DNA from: a gamma proteobacterium symbiont of Ctena orbiculata
Lineage (GTDB): Bacteria > Pseudomonadota > Gammaproteobacteria > Chromatiales > Chromatiaceae
Assembly (NCBI GenBank): GCA_003094535.1
Contig: NATV01000122.1
Span: 1 to 59,721 of the forward strand
Length of the DNA: 59,721 bases
Reading direction: 5' to 3'
Part shown: in pieces, positions 37,376 to 46,134 of the stretch
Numbering within the stretch: the stretch's first letter is position 1
Layout of the letters: every line of letters starts with the position of its first letter
Translations under genes and position numbers: made by a program
The notes under the pieces: model-generated
What the model was told of the DNA's origin: nothing
Database searches by the model: none
The model's input: the letters and a program-made list of their open reading frames with translations, nothing else

Positions 37376-38917
37376 ATGGCCAAAAGATCTCAAGCAACCA
37401 ATAATTCCGCCTCTTCCAAGCCGGCTGATAATAGCAATAAGCAAGAAAACCTAGTCGAACTGGAGGGGATGCCGTCGGCTTCATCACTACCCAATGAACT
37501 CAATAACAAGATCGGTAAGATCGATGCCGACCTGGATGATCTCAGGAGCGAACTGAAAAAGACCAACCGCAGTGTTAAGACCAGCCTCACCCATCTGAGC
37601 GACAAGGGCAGTGATTTGACCTCGAAGGTCTCCGAAACCTACCAACAACTCGGTGCGCTGGACGATGCCTACAAATCCCTCACTGACAAGTCGACGACCA
37701 TCAGTAAGGACATCAAGGCCATCTCCAAGCAGATAAACCAGGTCAGTGATAAATCAGATAACGACATAGGGCTGTTGAGCGATGGTTATCAGGCGTTGAT
37801 TGCCCGCACCGATGAGTTGGCCAAGAAATCGAAACAGACCACACAGACCCTGAATAAGAGCATCAAGGATAATGCCAGCATGCTGCAGGAGCTCGAAAGC
37901 GCCCTGGTAGCGGAGATCGACAGCCTGGCGAAGAGCAGCCAGGAGCGGGATGAAAGCCTCGCCGACAAGAGTGAGGAGATCAGCAAGAACCTCAACCGGG
38001 CCGAAGAGGAGATAAAAACCAACCAGGCTCGCCTGCTGAAACTGCAGGAGGTGGATCAGGCGATCGAGAAGCGTGTAACCAACGTCGAAGCCACCGCAGT
38101 GGAACTGGGCAAAAAGAGCAGGGAGCTATCGAGGTCGACAACCGCCCTGAACAAGCAGACCACCCTCTTGTCCGATGCCATTGACGAGCTGCGGATCCGC
38201 ACAGACGAGCACGATGATCAGATCAGCGACCTTCAGGATCGGGTCGAGAAGGGTGCCAGGGCCCTGGTGTCGCTGATCATGGTGGAGAAACGCCATTTTC
38301 GCATTCTTGGCGCTTCGCTGGCCCTGCTGCTTGTCGCGCTGCTTGCCTTTGTCGGCTATGAAAATGCCAAATGGAATTCCGAGTCGCAGATCAACACCGC
38401 CTTGCAGACCGATATAGACTCGACCGCCGATCATCTTACTGGGACGGATGCACAGCTCGTCGAGCTCAGCAAACAGACGATAGCGTCCGATCAGGCGACA
38501 CAACAGGAGCTCTCCGACATCAACGATCGACTGGTCACTATCGGCGACCAGGTCGACACCCTCGATGGCCGGGTCACCAATATGCGCCCCCATCGTAAAA
38601 TCGGCAGTGACAACGTGATCCATGGTTCCGCCTGGGTAGCCAGGCAACCGGCAGCCAACCACACCATACATCTGGCGACGGTGAGCGATAAACAGGAGCT
38701 CTACAAACTGGCGGAGCGCTACCACAGCCATCTCAAGGACGATCTCGCCTATCTGGAGGTGACGGTCAGAAACACGCAGAAATATGCGCTGATCTACGGC
38801 AACTATTCAGCCCAGGCTGATGCGGAGTCGGCCTTGAACAGGCTGCCGCCGATGATCGAGAGACATCGGCCGTCGCTCCACTCGATGCAGCAGGTCCAAT
38901 CCTTTATCACGCAATAA
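37376..38917 (+). CDS. Long coiled-coil membrane protein with SPOR-like C-terminus
   Basis: 513 residues from the ATG at 37376, preceded by AAGGGGAAA. Residues about 40-300 are low in Pro and Gly and rich in Lys, Glu, Ser, Leu and Asp with heptad-like spacing, so a long coiled coil in the cytoplasm is expected. One membrane helix lies at about 309-330 (ASLALLLVALLAFVGY). A second shorter coil is followed by a SPOR/DamX-like domain (about 430-510, YALIYGNYSAQADAESAL). SPOR domains bind denuded peptidoglycan at the septum. The overall plan suggests a cell-envelope or division scaffold; I know no named homologue. Confidence 0.82.
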   Translation: MAKRSQATNNSASSKPADNSNKQENLVELEGMPSASSLPNELNNKIGKIDADLDDLRSELKKTNRSVKTSLTHLSDKGSDLTSKVSETYQQLGALDDAYKSLTDKSTTISKDIKAISKQINQVSDKSDNDIGLLSDGYQALIARTDELAKKSKQTTQTLNKSIKDNASMLQELESALVAEIDSLAKSSQERDESLADKSEEISKNLNRAEEEIKTNQARLLKLQEVDQAIEKRVTNVEATAVELGKKSRELSRSTTALNKQTTLLSDAIDELRIRTDEHDDQISDLQDRVEKGARALVSLIMVEKRHFRILGASLALLLVALLAFVGYENAKWNSESQINTALQTDIDSTADHLTGTDAQLVELSKQTIASDQATQQELSDINDRLVTIGDQVDTLDGRVTNMRPHRKIGSDNVIHGSAWVARQPAANHTIHLATVSDKQELYKLAERYHSHLKDDLAYLEVTVRNTQKYALIYGNYSAQADAESALNRLPPMIERHRPSLHSMQQVQSFITQ

Positions 38918-38936
38918 CAGGCTCAAGAGCCGCCCG

Positions 38937-38977
38937 GGGTGGGGAATATCGCGCACCGAAGCGTATATTCCCCACCC
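38937..38977. terminator. Strong 13-base-pair hairpin after the SPOR-type gene
   Basis: Perfect 13-base inverted repeat (GGGTGGGGAATAT and its complement) with a 15-base loop, 20 bases after the stop. No T-run follows. It may terminate transcription or guard the 3' end. Confidence 0.5.
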
Positions 38978-39055
38978 TGCCCCCTACACTACTGCGGATT
39001 GTCATTGCCCATGGTGTAACGCTCTCGTTAGTCTTGGCTATTTGGAGGATTGACC

Positions 39056-39478
39056 ATGAGTCTGGATAGAGGGACAAGAATCTATGCGGCGGTCCTGGCC
39101 ATCATCTGTCTCAGTCTGCTGCTTATATGGATGCTGAACCTGGACTTGCGGCTCGAGGAGATAGACGACATGATCGGCAGGGATAGCAAGATAGCCTCCT
39201 ATCCCTACCCCTTCAGGGCGCTGGAAATTGAGGGAACCACCGCGGTGCTCTCCTCTCCCAGGTCGAACGCCATGCCCGCGGTGCGGTTTCTCGGCCTGAT
39301 CAAACCGGGATTGATAAACCTCGACGAGCAGGATCCGGAGCTCCTCGCCGCCCAGAAAGAGTTGGCGGAAATTCAATCCAGGGTTCGTAAAGTGGTCCTC
39401 ATGCGCAACGACATCGACCGCATCTCGTGGCGCCTGGACAAGGAGTGGTATGCCGAAAAAGGGATCTTGTTACAGTAA
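39056..39478 (+). CDS. Uncharacterised single-span membrane protein
   Basis: 140 residues from the ATG at 39056, with a strong GGAGGA seven bases upstream. One membrane helix (about 9-26) is followed by a short domain that contains FRALEIEGTTAVLSSPRS and a helical C-terminus. No family recognised. The good binding site and coding-like composition make it a real gene. It converges on the truncated hemoglobin gene. Confidence 0.7.
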   Translation: MSLDRGTRIYAAVLAIICLSLLLIWMLNLDLRLEEIDDMIGRDSKIASYPYPFRALEIEGTTAVLSSPRSNAMPAVRFLGLIKPGLINLDEQDPELLAAQKELAEIQSRVRKVVLMRNDIDRISWRLDKEWYAEKGILLQ

Positions 39479-39561
39479 GATAACCTTGCCTTCCGTAACG
39501 CTCCTGTCACTTTCAGGCGACCCTCCGGACCCTGCTTGGATTGGCGCTGTCACCACGGCTC

Positions 39562-39996
39562 TCATTGCTTTGCAGATGGCAAAACAGTTAAGCGGTCATC
39601 CTGCTCCGCCTCCGCCCGATTGCGCATAAAGTCAGCCGTGCGGAAAAACGCCTGATCCAGCTCCGCCCTTAGCCTTTCATCCAGTCCCATCTCGGTCATC
39701 GCGCGACGCATGCAGGCGATCCATTGGTCTCTCTCATCGATGCCGATGCTGAAGGGAAGATGCCTGGCGCGCAACCGCGGATGCCCATATTTCCGTACGT
39801 AGAGATCGGGCCCGCCCAACCAGCCGGAGAGAAACAGAAACAGTTTTTCACGGGATATCTTCAGGCTCTTCGCGTGCAGGTCACGCAGCTTCTTGACCTC
39901 TTCCTCTTGATCCATCAAATCGTAGAACCTGTCGACCAATTCCCTGACCGCGGCTTCGCCGCCCATTCTTTCATAGGCTGTCTGCTGTTGATCCAT
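39562..39996 (-). CDS. Group II truncated hemoglobin
   Basis: 144 residues with the 2/2 globin pattern: an N-terminal YERMGGEAAVRELVDRFYDLM, then WLGGPDLYVRKYGHPRLRARH in two parts (WLGGPDLYV; GHPRLRARHLPF), where the proximal His of group II globins sits in the RARH segment. These proteins bind O2 or NO and are linked to NO detoxification and redox stress. The last 12 residues are a variable tail. Single gene. Confidence 0.9.
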   Translation of the reverse strand: MDQQQTAYERMGGEAAVRELVDRFYDLMDQEEEVKKLRDLHAKSLKISREKLFLFLSGWLGGPDLYVRKYGHPRLRARHLPFSIGIDERDQWIACMRRAMTEMGLDERLRAELDQAFFRTADFMRNRAEAEQDDRLTVLPSAKQ

Positions 39997-40201
39997 CGAT
40001 AGATACCCTGATTACAACTTTCACGACCATTATACCTGTAGTGAAAAAGGGATGTAGAGAGCCTGAGTACAGAACCATGCTGAATTCAACGGCCGGCTAA
40101 CGGGTAAATTAGGATACTATTCATGTGGTAGTCCTCAAACAACCGAGGCTAAAATCCTAAACAGAAGCTGCGATGCATCTGGTTTTCGTCAGGGCAATAA
40201 T

Positions 40202-41173
40202 ATGACTGAAGAGACGTTTTTTTCGGAACAGCCAATCATCGGTGTCAGCGCCTGCCTGCTCGGTCATAATGTTCGTTACGATGGCGGGCACAAACGGGAC
40301 AGCTTCATCGCAGAGATATTGGGCAGAGAGATGGAGTTCCTGCCTGTCTGCCCCGAAGCGGCTATCGGCCTCGGCGTTCCCCGGCCGATGATTCACCTGG
40401 TCGGCGATCCCCGGCAGCCGCGTCTGGTCGGTGTCCAGGATCCAACCATGGATGTTACCCGCAGGATGGAAGCCTATGCGGCAGACCAGGCCAGGCAGCT
40501 GAACGGGATCAGCGGCTACATTCTGAAAAAGAACTCACCCAGCTGCGGCATGGAGCGGGTTAAGGTCTATGCCGCCGAGAGCGGAGGCCATTGTGTGAGG
40601 AAGGGCACTGGCGCCTTCGCCCGCGTACTCATGGCGCAACGGCCCCTGCTCCCGGTGGAAGAGGAGGGTCGCTTGAACGATGCCGTGCTCAGGGAGAATT
40701 TCGTCAATCGTGTCTATGTCTATCAGCGTTGGCATAACCTGCACGCCGCCGGCCTGACACCCGCCAGGCTGATCGCCTTCCACACCGATCATAAATACCT
40801 TGTCATGGCCCACTCACAGGCTGCTTATCAGCGCCTTGGCAGACTCCTGTCGAACCTGTCGAAAAGCGATCTGGACAAGATTACGCATAGCTATATTCAT
40901 GAGTTGATGCCTGCCTTGAAGCGGCGCGTGACACGCAAACGCCATGTCAATGTACTGCAGCACATCATGGGCTATCTGAAAAAACGCATCGGTAGCGATG
41001 ACAAAAGGGAGTTGAGCGCCAACATCGAAGCCTATCGTCGGGGTGAAACACCCCTGGTCGTTCCGATCACGCTGTTCAGGCACTATTTCAGAATCCACCC
41101 GGACGAATATATGTCAAGGCAGATCTACCTCCAGCCCCATCCAGACTCGCTGGGATTGAGGAACGGCATCTGA
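40202..41173 (+). CDS. DUF523-DUF1722 protein (TudS-like, YbgA-type)
   Basis: 323 residues. The N-terminal DUF523 part (1-150) has the three conserved cysteines C18 (SACLLG), C50 (LPVCPEA) and C115 (NSPSCG). In the DUF523 enzyme TudS such cysteines bind a [4Fe-4S] cluster that removes sulfur from thiouracil. The C-terminal DUF1722 part (about 190-310) includes HTDHKYLVMAHSQ and the FRHYF-type end. The fused form is widespread, often near photolyase genes, which are absent here. A sulfur-handling role is inferred from DUF523. Confidence 0.88.
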   Translation: MTEETFFSEQPIIGVSACLLGHNVRYDGGHKRDSFIAEILGREMEFLPVCPEAAIGLGVPRPMIHLVGDPRQPRLVGVQDPTMDVTRRMEAYAADQARQLNGISGYILKKNSPSCGMERVKVYAAESGGHCVRKGTGAFARVLMAQRPLLPVEEEGRLNDAVLRENFVNRVYVYQRWHNLHAAGLTPARLIAFHTDHKYLVMAHSQAAYQRLGRLLSNLSKSDLDKITHSYIHELMPALKRRVTRKRHVNVLQHIMGYLKKRIGSDDKRELSANIEAYRRGETPLVVPITLFRHYFRIHPDEYMSRQIYLQPHPDSLGLRNGI

Positions 41174-41203
41174 GCGATCCCACAGGGATTTCCTCTATCC
41201 CGT

Positions 41204-41674
41204 CTAGCGATCCGTTTTTTCGTTTATCTCATGCACGAAGAGTCTTGAGTCGGCATCTCTCAGACGCCGGCATACCTCCCTGCCCAGGTTCATATAGATC
41301 AAGGTGTACTGCTCCGAGTCGGTTTTATAGAGCTCTCCGAGCTGTGCCGCCGTCACCCTGATGGCACAACTCTCATCCAGCGCCGCGACTTCCGCACTGC
41401 GCGGCTGGAAGTCCATCAACGCCATTTCGCCGAAGCAGTCGCCCTCGCTGAGTTCCCTCAGTTTATAGCGCTTGCCCTCCCAGTGCCTGTAGGCGGCAAC
41501 CCGGCCGCGCTCGAGTATATAGATCGAATTGTCCAGGTCGCCTTCGCGGAAAAAAAAGCCATCCTTCGCCACCTCGACTATCTCGGCCTTGTTGAGTATC
41601 AGCTCCAGGGTTGCTTCATTCACAGCACCGAAAATCGGCATTCCTTGAAGCATACGCAGTCTGCTTTCCAGCAT
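41204..41674 (-). CDS. Single cyclic-nucleotide-binding-domain protein
   Basis: 156 residues, essentially one CNB domain: YILERGRVAAYRHWEG and the phosphate-binding cassette GEMALMDFQPRSAEV, where R in the PRSA segment would meet the cyclic phosphate. There is no helix-turn-helix, so it is not a Crp-type regulator; it may act by binding a partner. It is unlinked to a clear operon. Confidence 0.82.
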   Translation of the reverse strand: MLESRLRMLQGMPIFGAVNEATLELILNKAEIVEVAKDGFFFREGDLDNSIYILERGRVAAYRHWEGKRYKLRELSEGDCFGEMALMDFQPRSAEVAALDESCAIRVTAAQLGELYKTDSEQYTLIYMNLGREVCRRLRDADSRLFVHEINEKTDR

Positions 41675-41905
41675 GTTCTAGCCTCTCGTTGTGACTGACT
41701 TGTCGATCTCTACTCAGATCGCGGCAGGTTGTTCTCTGTTTTCTCTTAGGATAGACGAGATATGTCCCATGGAATAAAGCCGGAAGGTTTAGATGACAAT
41801 ACAGTGGACAACCCGCTGGCCAACCGGGGTATGAGGCTATATCCTCGGAAGCTCCATGATAGGTCAACCACGGACTAATGCCGGACAACACGAACTGCGA
41901 CTGCC

Positions 41906-42634
41906 GTGAATAACTCATTCGGTCTGATCATTATCGGTGATGAGCTCCTCCTGGGTGACCGGGAGGACAGGCACCTCGCCTATTTTCGCCAAATGCTGGG
42001 GCGCAGGGGCCATGACTTGCAACGCTGCTGGTTTCTGCCCGATGAGCGGAGCAGCCTCATCGAACATTTGCATTTTTCCATGACGGAGGCGTTACCCGTC
42101 TTCGTCTGCGGCGGTATCGGCGCCACCCCCGACGACTTGACCCGAGACTGCGCCGCCGCGGCTGCCGGGGTGCCGCTGCAGCCCCATCCTGAGGCGGTGG
42201 CATTGATCGAGGAGCGCTTTGGCGAAGCGGCCTACCCAACCCGCATCCAGATGGCGATGCTGCCGAGGGGCGCCGAAATCATCCCCAATCCCTACAACCG
42301 GATTCCCGGATTCTCCATCAATAGACACTACTTTCTACCGGGCTTTCCGGAGATGGCCTGGCCAATGGCCGAGTGGGTGGTCGAATGTTTCTACCCCTCG
42401 ACCGAGGCGCAACTGACCGAACGTTCAGTGCAGGTCAGCGACACCCCCGAGAGCGAACTTGTCGGGATCATGGGGCTTCTCAAGGAGCGCTTCCCGGAGG
42501 TCAAGCCTTACAGTCTTCCCAGGCTTGGGGATAACGGCTATGTGGAACTGGGTATACGAGGCAGGGGGGATATCTCGATGGCATTCACAGCACTGCAAGA
42601 GGCCCTGCGGACACGCCAAATCCCCTTTCGCTGA
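41906..42634 (+). CDS. Molybdopterin-binding (MoaB/CinA N-terminal) domain protein
   Basis: 242 residues starting at GTG 41906. The MoCF-like fold is shown by IIIGDELLLGDREDRH and the VCGGIGATPDDLTRD block. It lacks the CinA C-terminal nicotinamide-deamidase domain, so it is the short form often called competence/damage-inducible CinA-like protein. Roles proposed for short forms include nucleotide-pyrophosphatase activity. It stands alone. Confidence 0.87.
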   Translation: MNNSFGLIIIGDELLLGDREDRHLAYFRQMLGRRGHDLQRCWFLPDERSSLIEHLHFSMTEALPVFVCGGIGATPDDLTRDCAAAAAGVPLQPHPEAVALIEERFGEAAYPTRIQMAMLPRGAEIIPNPYNRIPGFSINRHYFLPGFPEMAWPMAEWVVECFYPSTEAQLTERSVQVSDTPESELVGIMGLLKERFPEVKPYSLPRLGDNGYVELGIRGRGDISMAFTALQEALRTRQIPFR

Positions 42635-42690
42635 AGTAAAATCCCGGAAAATTAATTCAGGCTTTTGTATTCGGATTGGAAACGGATGCT

Positions 42691-43239
42691 TCATCCGGGA
42701 CGGGGCTGATTAGCCTTCGAATCATCCAACCTGAGCAGGGCTGCAACCACCTCTTCACTGTGCAGATCCGGATCCACCTTGCGAAAAATCGCTGCCACAT
42801 TCCCATCGGGATCGATAACAAAAGTACGGCGCTTGGCGAACTTCAACGGACCCAGCTTGAAGAGTGATCCGTAGCTTGCCGCAACCTCTCCCGCCTCGTC
42901 CGCCAGCAGGGGGAAGGAGAGATGGAACCTGTCTGCGAATTTCAGATGGCTGGAGACAGTGTCAGTACTGATCCCCAGTAGTTCAACCCCCATTTCATGC
43001 AAACGACTCAGATCCTGTTGAAAGCTGCAGGCCTCCGCCCGGCAACCCGGAGTATCGTCTTTCGGGTAGAAGTAGAGCACCAGCCAACGACCCCGGTATT
43101 CGCTGAGTTCGTGGATTGTTCGGTTCTGATCCAGCAGCCTGAATTCGGGGGCCGGCTCCCCGATAGCGATCCGACACTCCCCGCGTGTGAATGGAAGCAA
43201 CCCCGAAACAAGTGGAAACAGGGATGAATGACTGAACAT
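42691..43239 (-). CDS. Peroxiredoxin, Bcp/PrxQ type
   Basis: 182 residues with the peroxidatic C66 in YPKDDTPGCRAEACSF and a second Cys at 71, the spacing of PrxQ/Bcp enzymes with a resolving Cys five residues on. It reduces peroxides with thioredoxin. The 20 residues before the core (MFSHSSLFPLVSGLLPFTRG) are extra; they are only mildly hydrophobic, so export is uncertain and a later start is possible. Confidence 0.88.
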   Translation of the reverse strand: MFSHSSLFPLVSGLLPFTRGECRIAIGEPAPEFRLLDQNRTIHELSEYRGRWLVLYFYPKDDTPGCRAEACSFQQDLSRLHEMGVELLGISTDTVSSHLKFADRFHLSFPLLADEAGEVAASYGSLFKLGPLKFAKRRTFVIDPDGNVAAIFRKVDPDLHSEEVVAALLRLDDSKANQPRPG

Positions 43240-43508
43240 GATCTCTCAATAATCCAAGGCCAATTACCGGACACCAGCCACAACGATATACCTTACTGTT
43301 TGAAAGGCCTATTCAACAACCTTGCAGATCACAGCTTGTGACTATTTTAGTAAATCAGTGTCCGAGACTACAGGCACGGGAGCATGAGATCCAGAGCCAT
43401 CGTACTGGACGATGTACTTGAAGCAGTTTGTAACCTTTTTCTCACCCTGGAGAACCGAATCTCTATTACAATAAATCTATCACCCGGATCAAAACAGGGA
43501 GAAGCGAC

Positions 43509-44471
43509 ATGAAAGTGGCACTCTTGGGCGGCACGGGTTTCGTCGGTCACTATCTGACCGAGAAGTTGCTGCAACATGGACACACACCCAGGCTTCTGAT
43601 CAGGAAGGGCTCTCCCCATGCACCCAATCACACCCCGCCCTTCGAAACGGTAAGCGGGGATATCGAGGATAATGACTCGCTGCGCCAACTGCTGAGCGGG
43701 GTCGATGCGGTCATCTACAATATCGGCATACTCAGGGAGTATCCGTCCCTGGGGATAACCTTCGAAAAGCTTCAGTACGAGGGTGCGGTCAAGACCGCCT
43801 CGATCGCCAAAGAGCTTGGGGTAAAGCGTTTCCTCCTGATGAGCGCCAATGGTGTGGAACTCGGTTTGACGCCGTATCAGAAAACCAAAGCGGCGGCCGA
43901 GAACCACCTCCTCGGCAGCGGCCTCGAGTGGACGGTTTTCCGTCCTTCCGTAATCTTCGGTAATCCCCATGGAAGGCTTGAGTTCGTCTCCATGCTGAAA
44001 CGGGACATCATCGACTCCCCCCTGCCCGCGCCACTCTTCTACGAGGGCCTGCTGCCGACCAATCCCGGCGGATTCGAACTCTCTCCCGTGCATGTGGAGG
44101 ATGTCGCCGAGTGCTTCGTCGCAGCACTCGACATGGCTGAGACCTTTACCGGGATCTATACCCTCGGCGGCCCGCGAAATCTGACCTGGAAAGAGATCCT
44201 CAAGACCATCGCCACTACCCTTGGAAGAGATAAACTGATGCTGCCGGTACCGGTGTTTGCACCCGCGACCGCTGCCGCCATCTTCGACCGCTTTCCATGG
44301 TTTCCCATCAGCCGCGACCAGATACGGATGCTGATAAGAGGCAACGTCTGCAGTGGCGAGAAGATCTTTAACCTATGCAAAATAGAAGCGCACCGTTTCG
44401 ATGAAGAGACGCTGCGCTATATCGCCGCGGACAACCAGCAAGGCGTGGTCGACCCGAACTCAACAGTCTGA
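43509..44471 (+). CDS. NAD(P)-binding atypical SDR, NDUFA9-like
   Basis: 320 residues with the N-terminal Rossmann motif VALLGGTGFVGHYL and a later YQKTKAAAE segment in the place of the SDR YxxxK. The order and the FRPSVIFGNPHG block match the complex I NDUFA9/NmrA-like group. In bacteria these are soluble proteins of unclear function, perhaps redox sensors or quinone-linked. A GGGAGAAGCGAC stretch precedes the start. Confidence 0.85.
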   Translation: MKVALLGGTGFVGHYLTEKLLQHGHTPRLLIRKGSPHAPNHTPPFETVSGDIEDNDSLRQLLSGVDAVIYNIGILREYPSLGITFEKLQYEGAVKTASIAKELGVKRFLLMSANGVELGLTPYQKTKAAAENHLLGSGLEWTVFRPSVIFGNPHGRLEFVSMLKRDIIDSPLPAPLFYEGLLPTNPGGFELSPVHVEDVAECFVAALDMAETFTGIYTLGGPRNLTWKEILKTIATTLGRDKLMLPVPVFAPATAAAIFDRFPWFPISRDQIRMLIRGNVCSGEKIFNLCKIEAHRFDEETLRYIAADNQQGVVDPNSTV

Positions 44472-44543
44472 GGCCTAAGTACGGATTCGCCGTACCAATA
44501 TCCTTGGTTGCGAAACGCCAGCGGCTGCGATCCGCCGCGAGGC

Positions 44544-45779
44544 TCACGTAGATCCCGGGTTTGGCCTCTCTCTGTTTGCAACTGCGGGATTGAAGAGTTT
44601 CAAGATCAGATACCCCGCCACGGCGGAGAGACCGGAACCCAGCAGAATCCCGATTCGATCGCCCATTATTATGGTGCTGTCGCCTCCCTGCTCGAAGGCC
44701 AGCGATGCGATGAAGAGACTCATGGTAAAGCCGATGCCGCAGAGCACCGTGGTTGCATAGAAGCCCGACCAACTGGCGCCGTTGGGCAGTTTGGCGAAGC
44801 CGAGGACGATGGCAAGACCGCAGAACAGCATGATGCCGACCTGCTTACCCAAAAAGAGGCCGGCGGTTATACCCAGGGGAATGGGTTCAAGTAGCGAATC
44901 AAGGCTCAGGCCCGAGAGTGAAACACCGGCGTTGGCAAAGGCGAATACCGGCACGATCAACAGCGCCACCCACTGGTGCAGGCCGTGTTCCACTTCGCGC
45001 AGCGGGGAGCGTTCGCTGTTTTTGGCATCCTTGAGGGGAATCGCGAAGCCGATAACCACCCCTGCCAAGGTGGCGTGAACGCCCGACTTCAGCACCGCAA
45101 TCCAGAGAATCACGCCCACCACCACATAGGCCGACACCCGGGAGACGCGAAACAGGTTCAAACCGATCAAAACCGCAATCGCAACCAGGGCGATCACCAG
45201 ACTGGTGACGGAAAGATCCGCGGTATAAAAGATAGCGATTATGACGATCGCCCCCAGGTCGTCAAATATCGCCAGGGCCATCAGGAAGACCCTCAGGGAG
45301 ATGGGCACCCTTCTCCCCAGCAGCGATATTACCCCAAGGGCGAAGGCGATGTCGGTGGCGGCGGGAATCGCCCAGCCGTTGAGCGCAACCGGATCGCCCT
45401 GATTCAATGCGTAGTAGATGGCTGCCGGCACCAGCATGCCGCCGATGGCGCCGAGTCCGGGCAAGACGACCTGATCCAGGCTGGAGAGCTCGCCTTCCAG
45501 AATCTCCCGCTTGACCTCAAGACCGATCAACATGAAAAAGACCGCCATCAAGCCATCGTTGATCCAGAGCAACAGCGGCTTGGCCAAATGGAGTTCGCCG
45601 ACGCGAATCTCAACGGGGGTGTCGAGCAGGGCATCGTAAAAGACGCTTAAAGGCGAATTCTCCAACGCCAACGCCAGCACGGCGGCAAATATCAGCAGAA
45701 TGCCGCTAGCGGAGTCCTGGCGCATGAACTCCTGCAGCCACTTTGATATTTCGTTTGAATATTCTGTCTCTTTTTCCAT
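44544..45779 (-). CDS. nhaA: Na+/H+ antiporter NhaA
   Basis: 411 residues with about 12 membrane helices. The double aspartate of the ion site is present in LAIFDDLGAIVIIAIFY, and the N-terminal region (SASGILLIFAAVLAL) and helix with GVHATLAGVVIGF match NhaA. It trades two H+ for one Na+ to hold pH and sodium, which also suits the sodium-driven symporters in this window. The N-terminal 20 residues are polar. It is transcribed alone, toward the NDUFA9-like gene. Confidence 0.95.
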   Translation of the reverse strand: MEKETEYSNEISKWLQEFMRQDSASGILLIFAAVLALALENSPLSVFYDALLDTPVEIRVGELHLAKPLLLWINDGLMAVFFMLIGLEVKREILEGELSSLDQVVLPGLGAIGGMLVPAAIYYALNQGDPVALNGWAIPAATDIAFALGVISLLGRRVPISLRVFLMALAIFDDLGAIVIIAIFYTADLSVTSLVIALVAIAVLIGLNLFRVSRVSAYVVVGVILWIAVLKSGVHATLAGVVIGFAIPLKDAKNSERSPLREVEHGLHQWVALLIVPVFAFANAGVSLSGLSLDSLLEPIPLGITAGLFLGKQVGIMLFCGLAIVLGFAKLPNGASWSGFYATTVLCGIGFTMSLFIASLAFEQGGDSTIIMGDRIGILLGSGLSAVAGYLILKLFNPAVANRERPNPGST

Positions 45780-45850
45780 TTATTCTGTTTCCCCGCTTCA
45801 CGTACTCTAGGGCACATACTAGCAGACATCCAGGTCGGGATGACCTGGAT

Positions 45851-45989
45851 GAGTTTTGAGTTATGAGTTTTGAGTGGATGAGTTCGCTTCGCTCACGGTT
45901 CTTTAACCCAATACTATTGCTACTGAAGGTAAGACGAGCGACCAGGGAAAGACAAGTGTGGCCACAACTCAAAACTCATAACTCATAAC
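45851..45989. repeat. Inverted-repeat element between nhaA and phaC
   Basis: About 27-base imperfect inverted repeats built from GAGTTTTGAGTTATGAG and its complement, at 45851-45877 and 45962-45989, enclose some 84 bases with TTCGCTTCGCTCACGG. AACTCAAAACTCATAACTC-type repeats are common short interspersed elements in bacterial genomes. There is no open frame inside. The rest of the 355-base gap holds only the phaC terminator. Confidence 0.6.
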
Positions 45990-46059
45990 TTCAAAATTTC
46001 CCTGCCATGGCCGGGCTTAATGGATAAGCAGAAAAAACGGCTTGATGGAAATGCAACGC

Positions 46060-46087
46060 AAAAAAAGGGGTGCTTGGCAGCACCCCT
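46060..46087 (-). terminator. Intrinsic terminator of phaEC
   Basis: On the minus strand a nine-base-pair stem (AGGGGTGCT and its complement, loop of four) is followed by a run of T. It lies 47 bases after the phaC stop, so it ends the phaE-phaC transcript. Confidence 0.9.
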
Positions 46088-46134
46088 AAGAAACCGGTAG
46101 AAACTACCGGCGGAGGATCATTCTGTTGGGCCTG

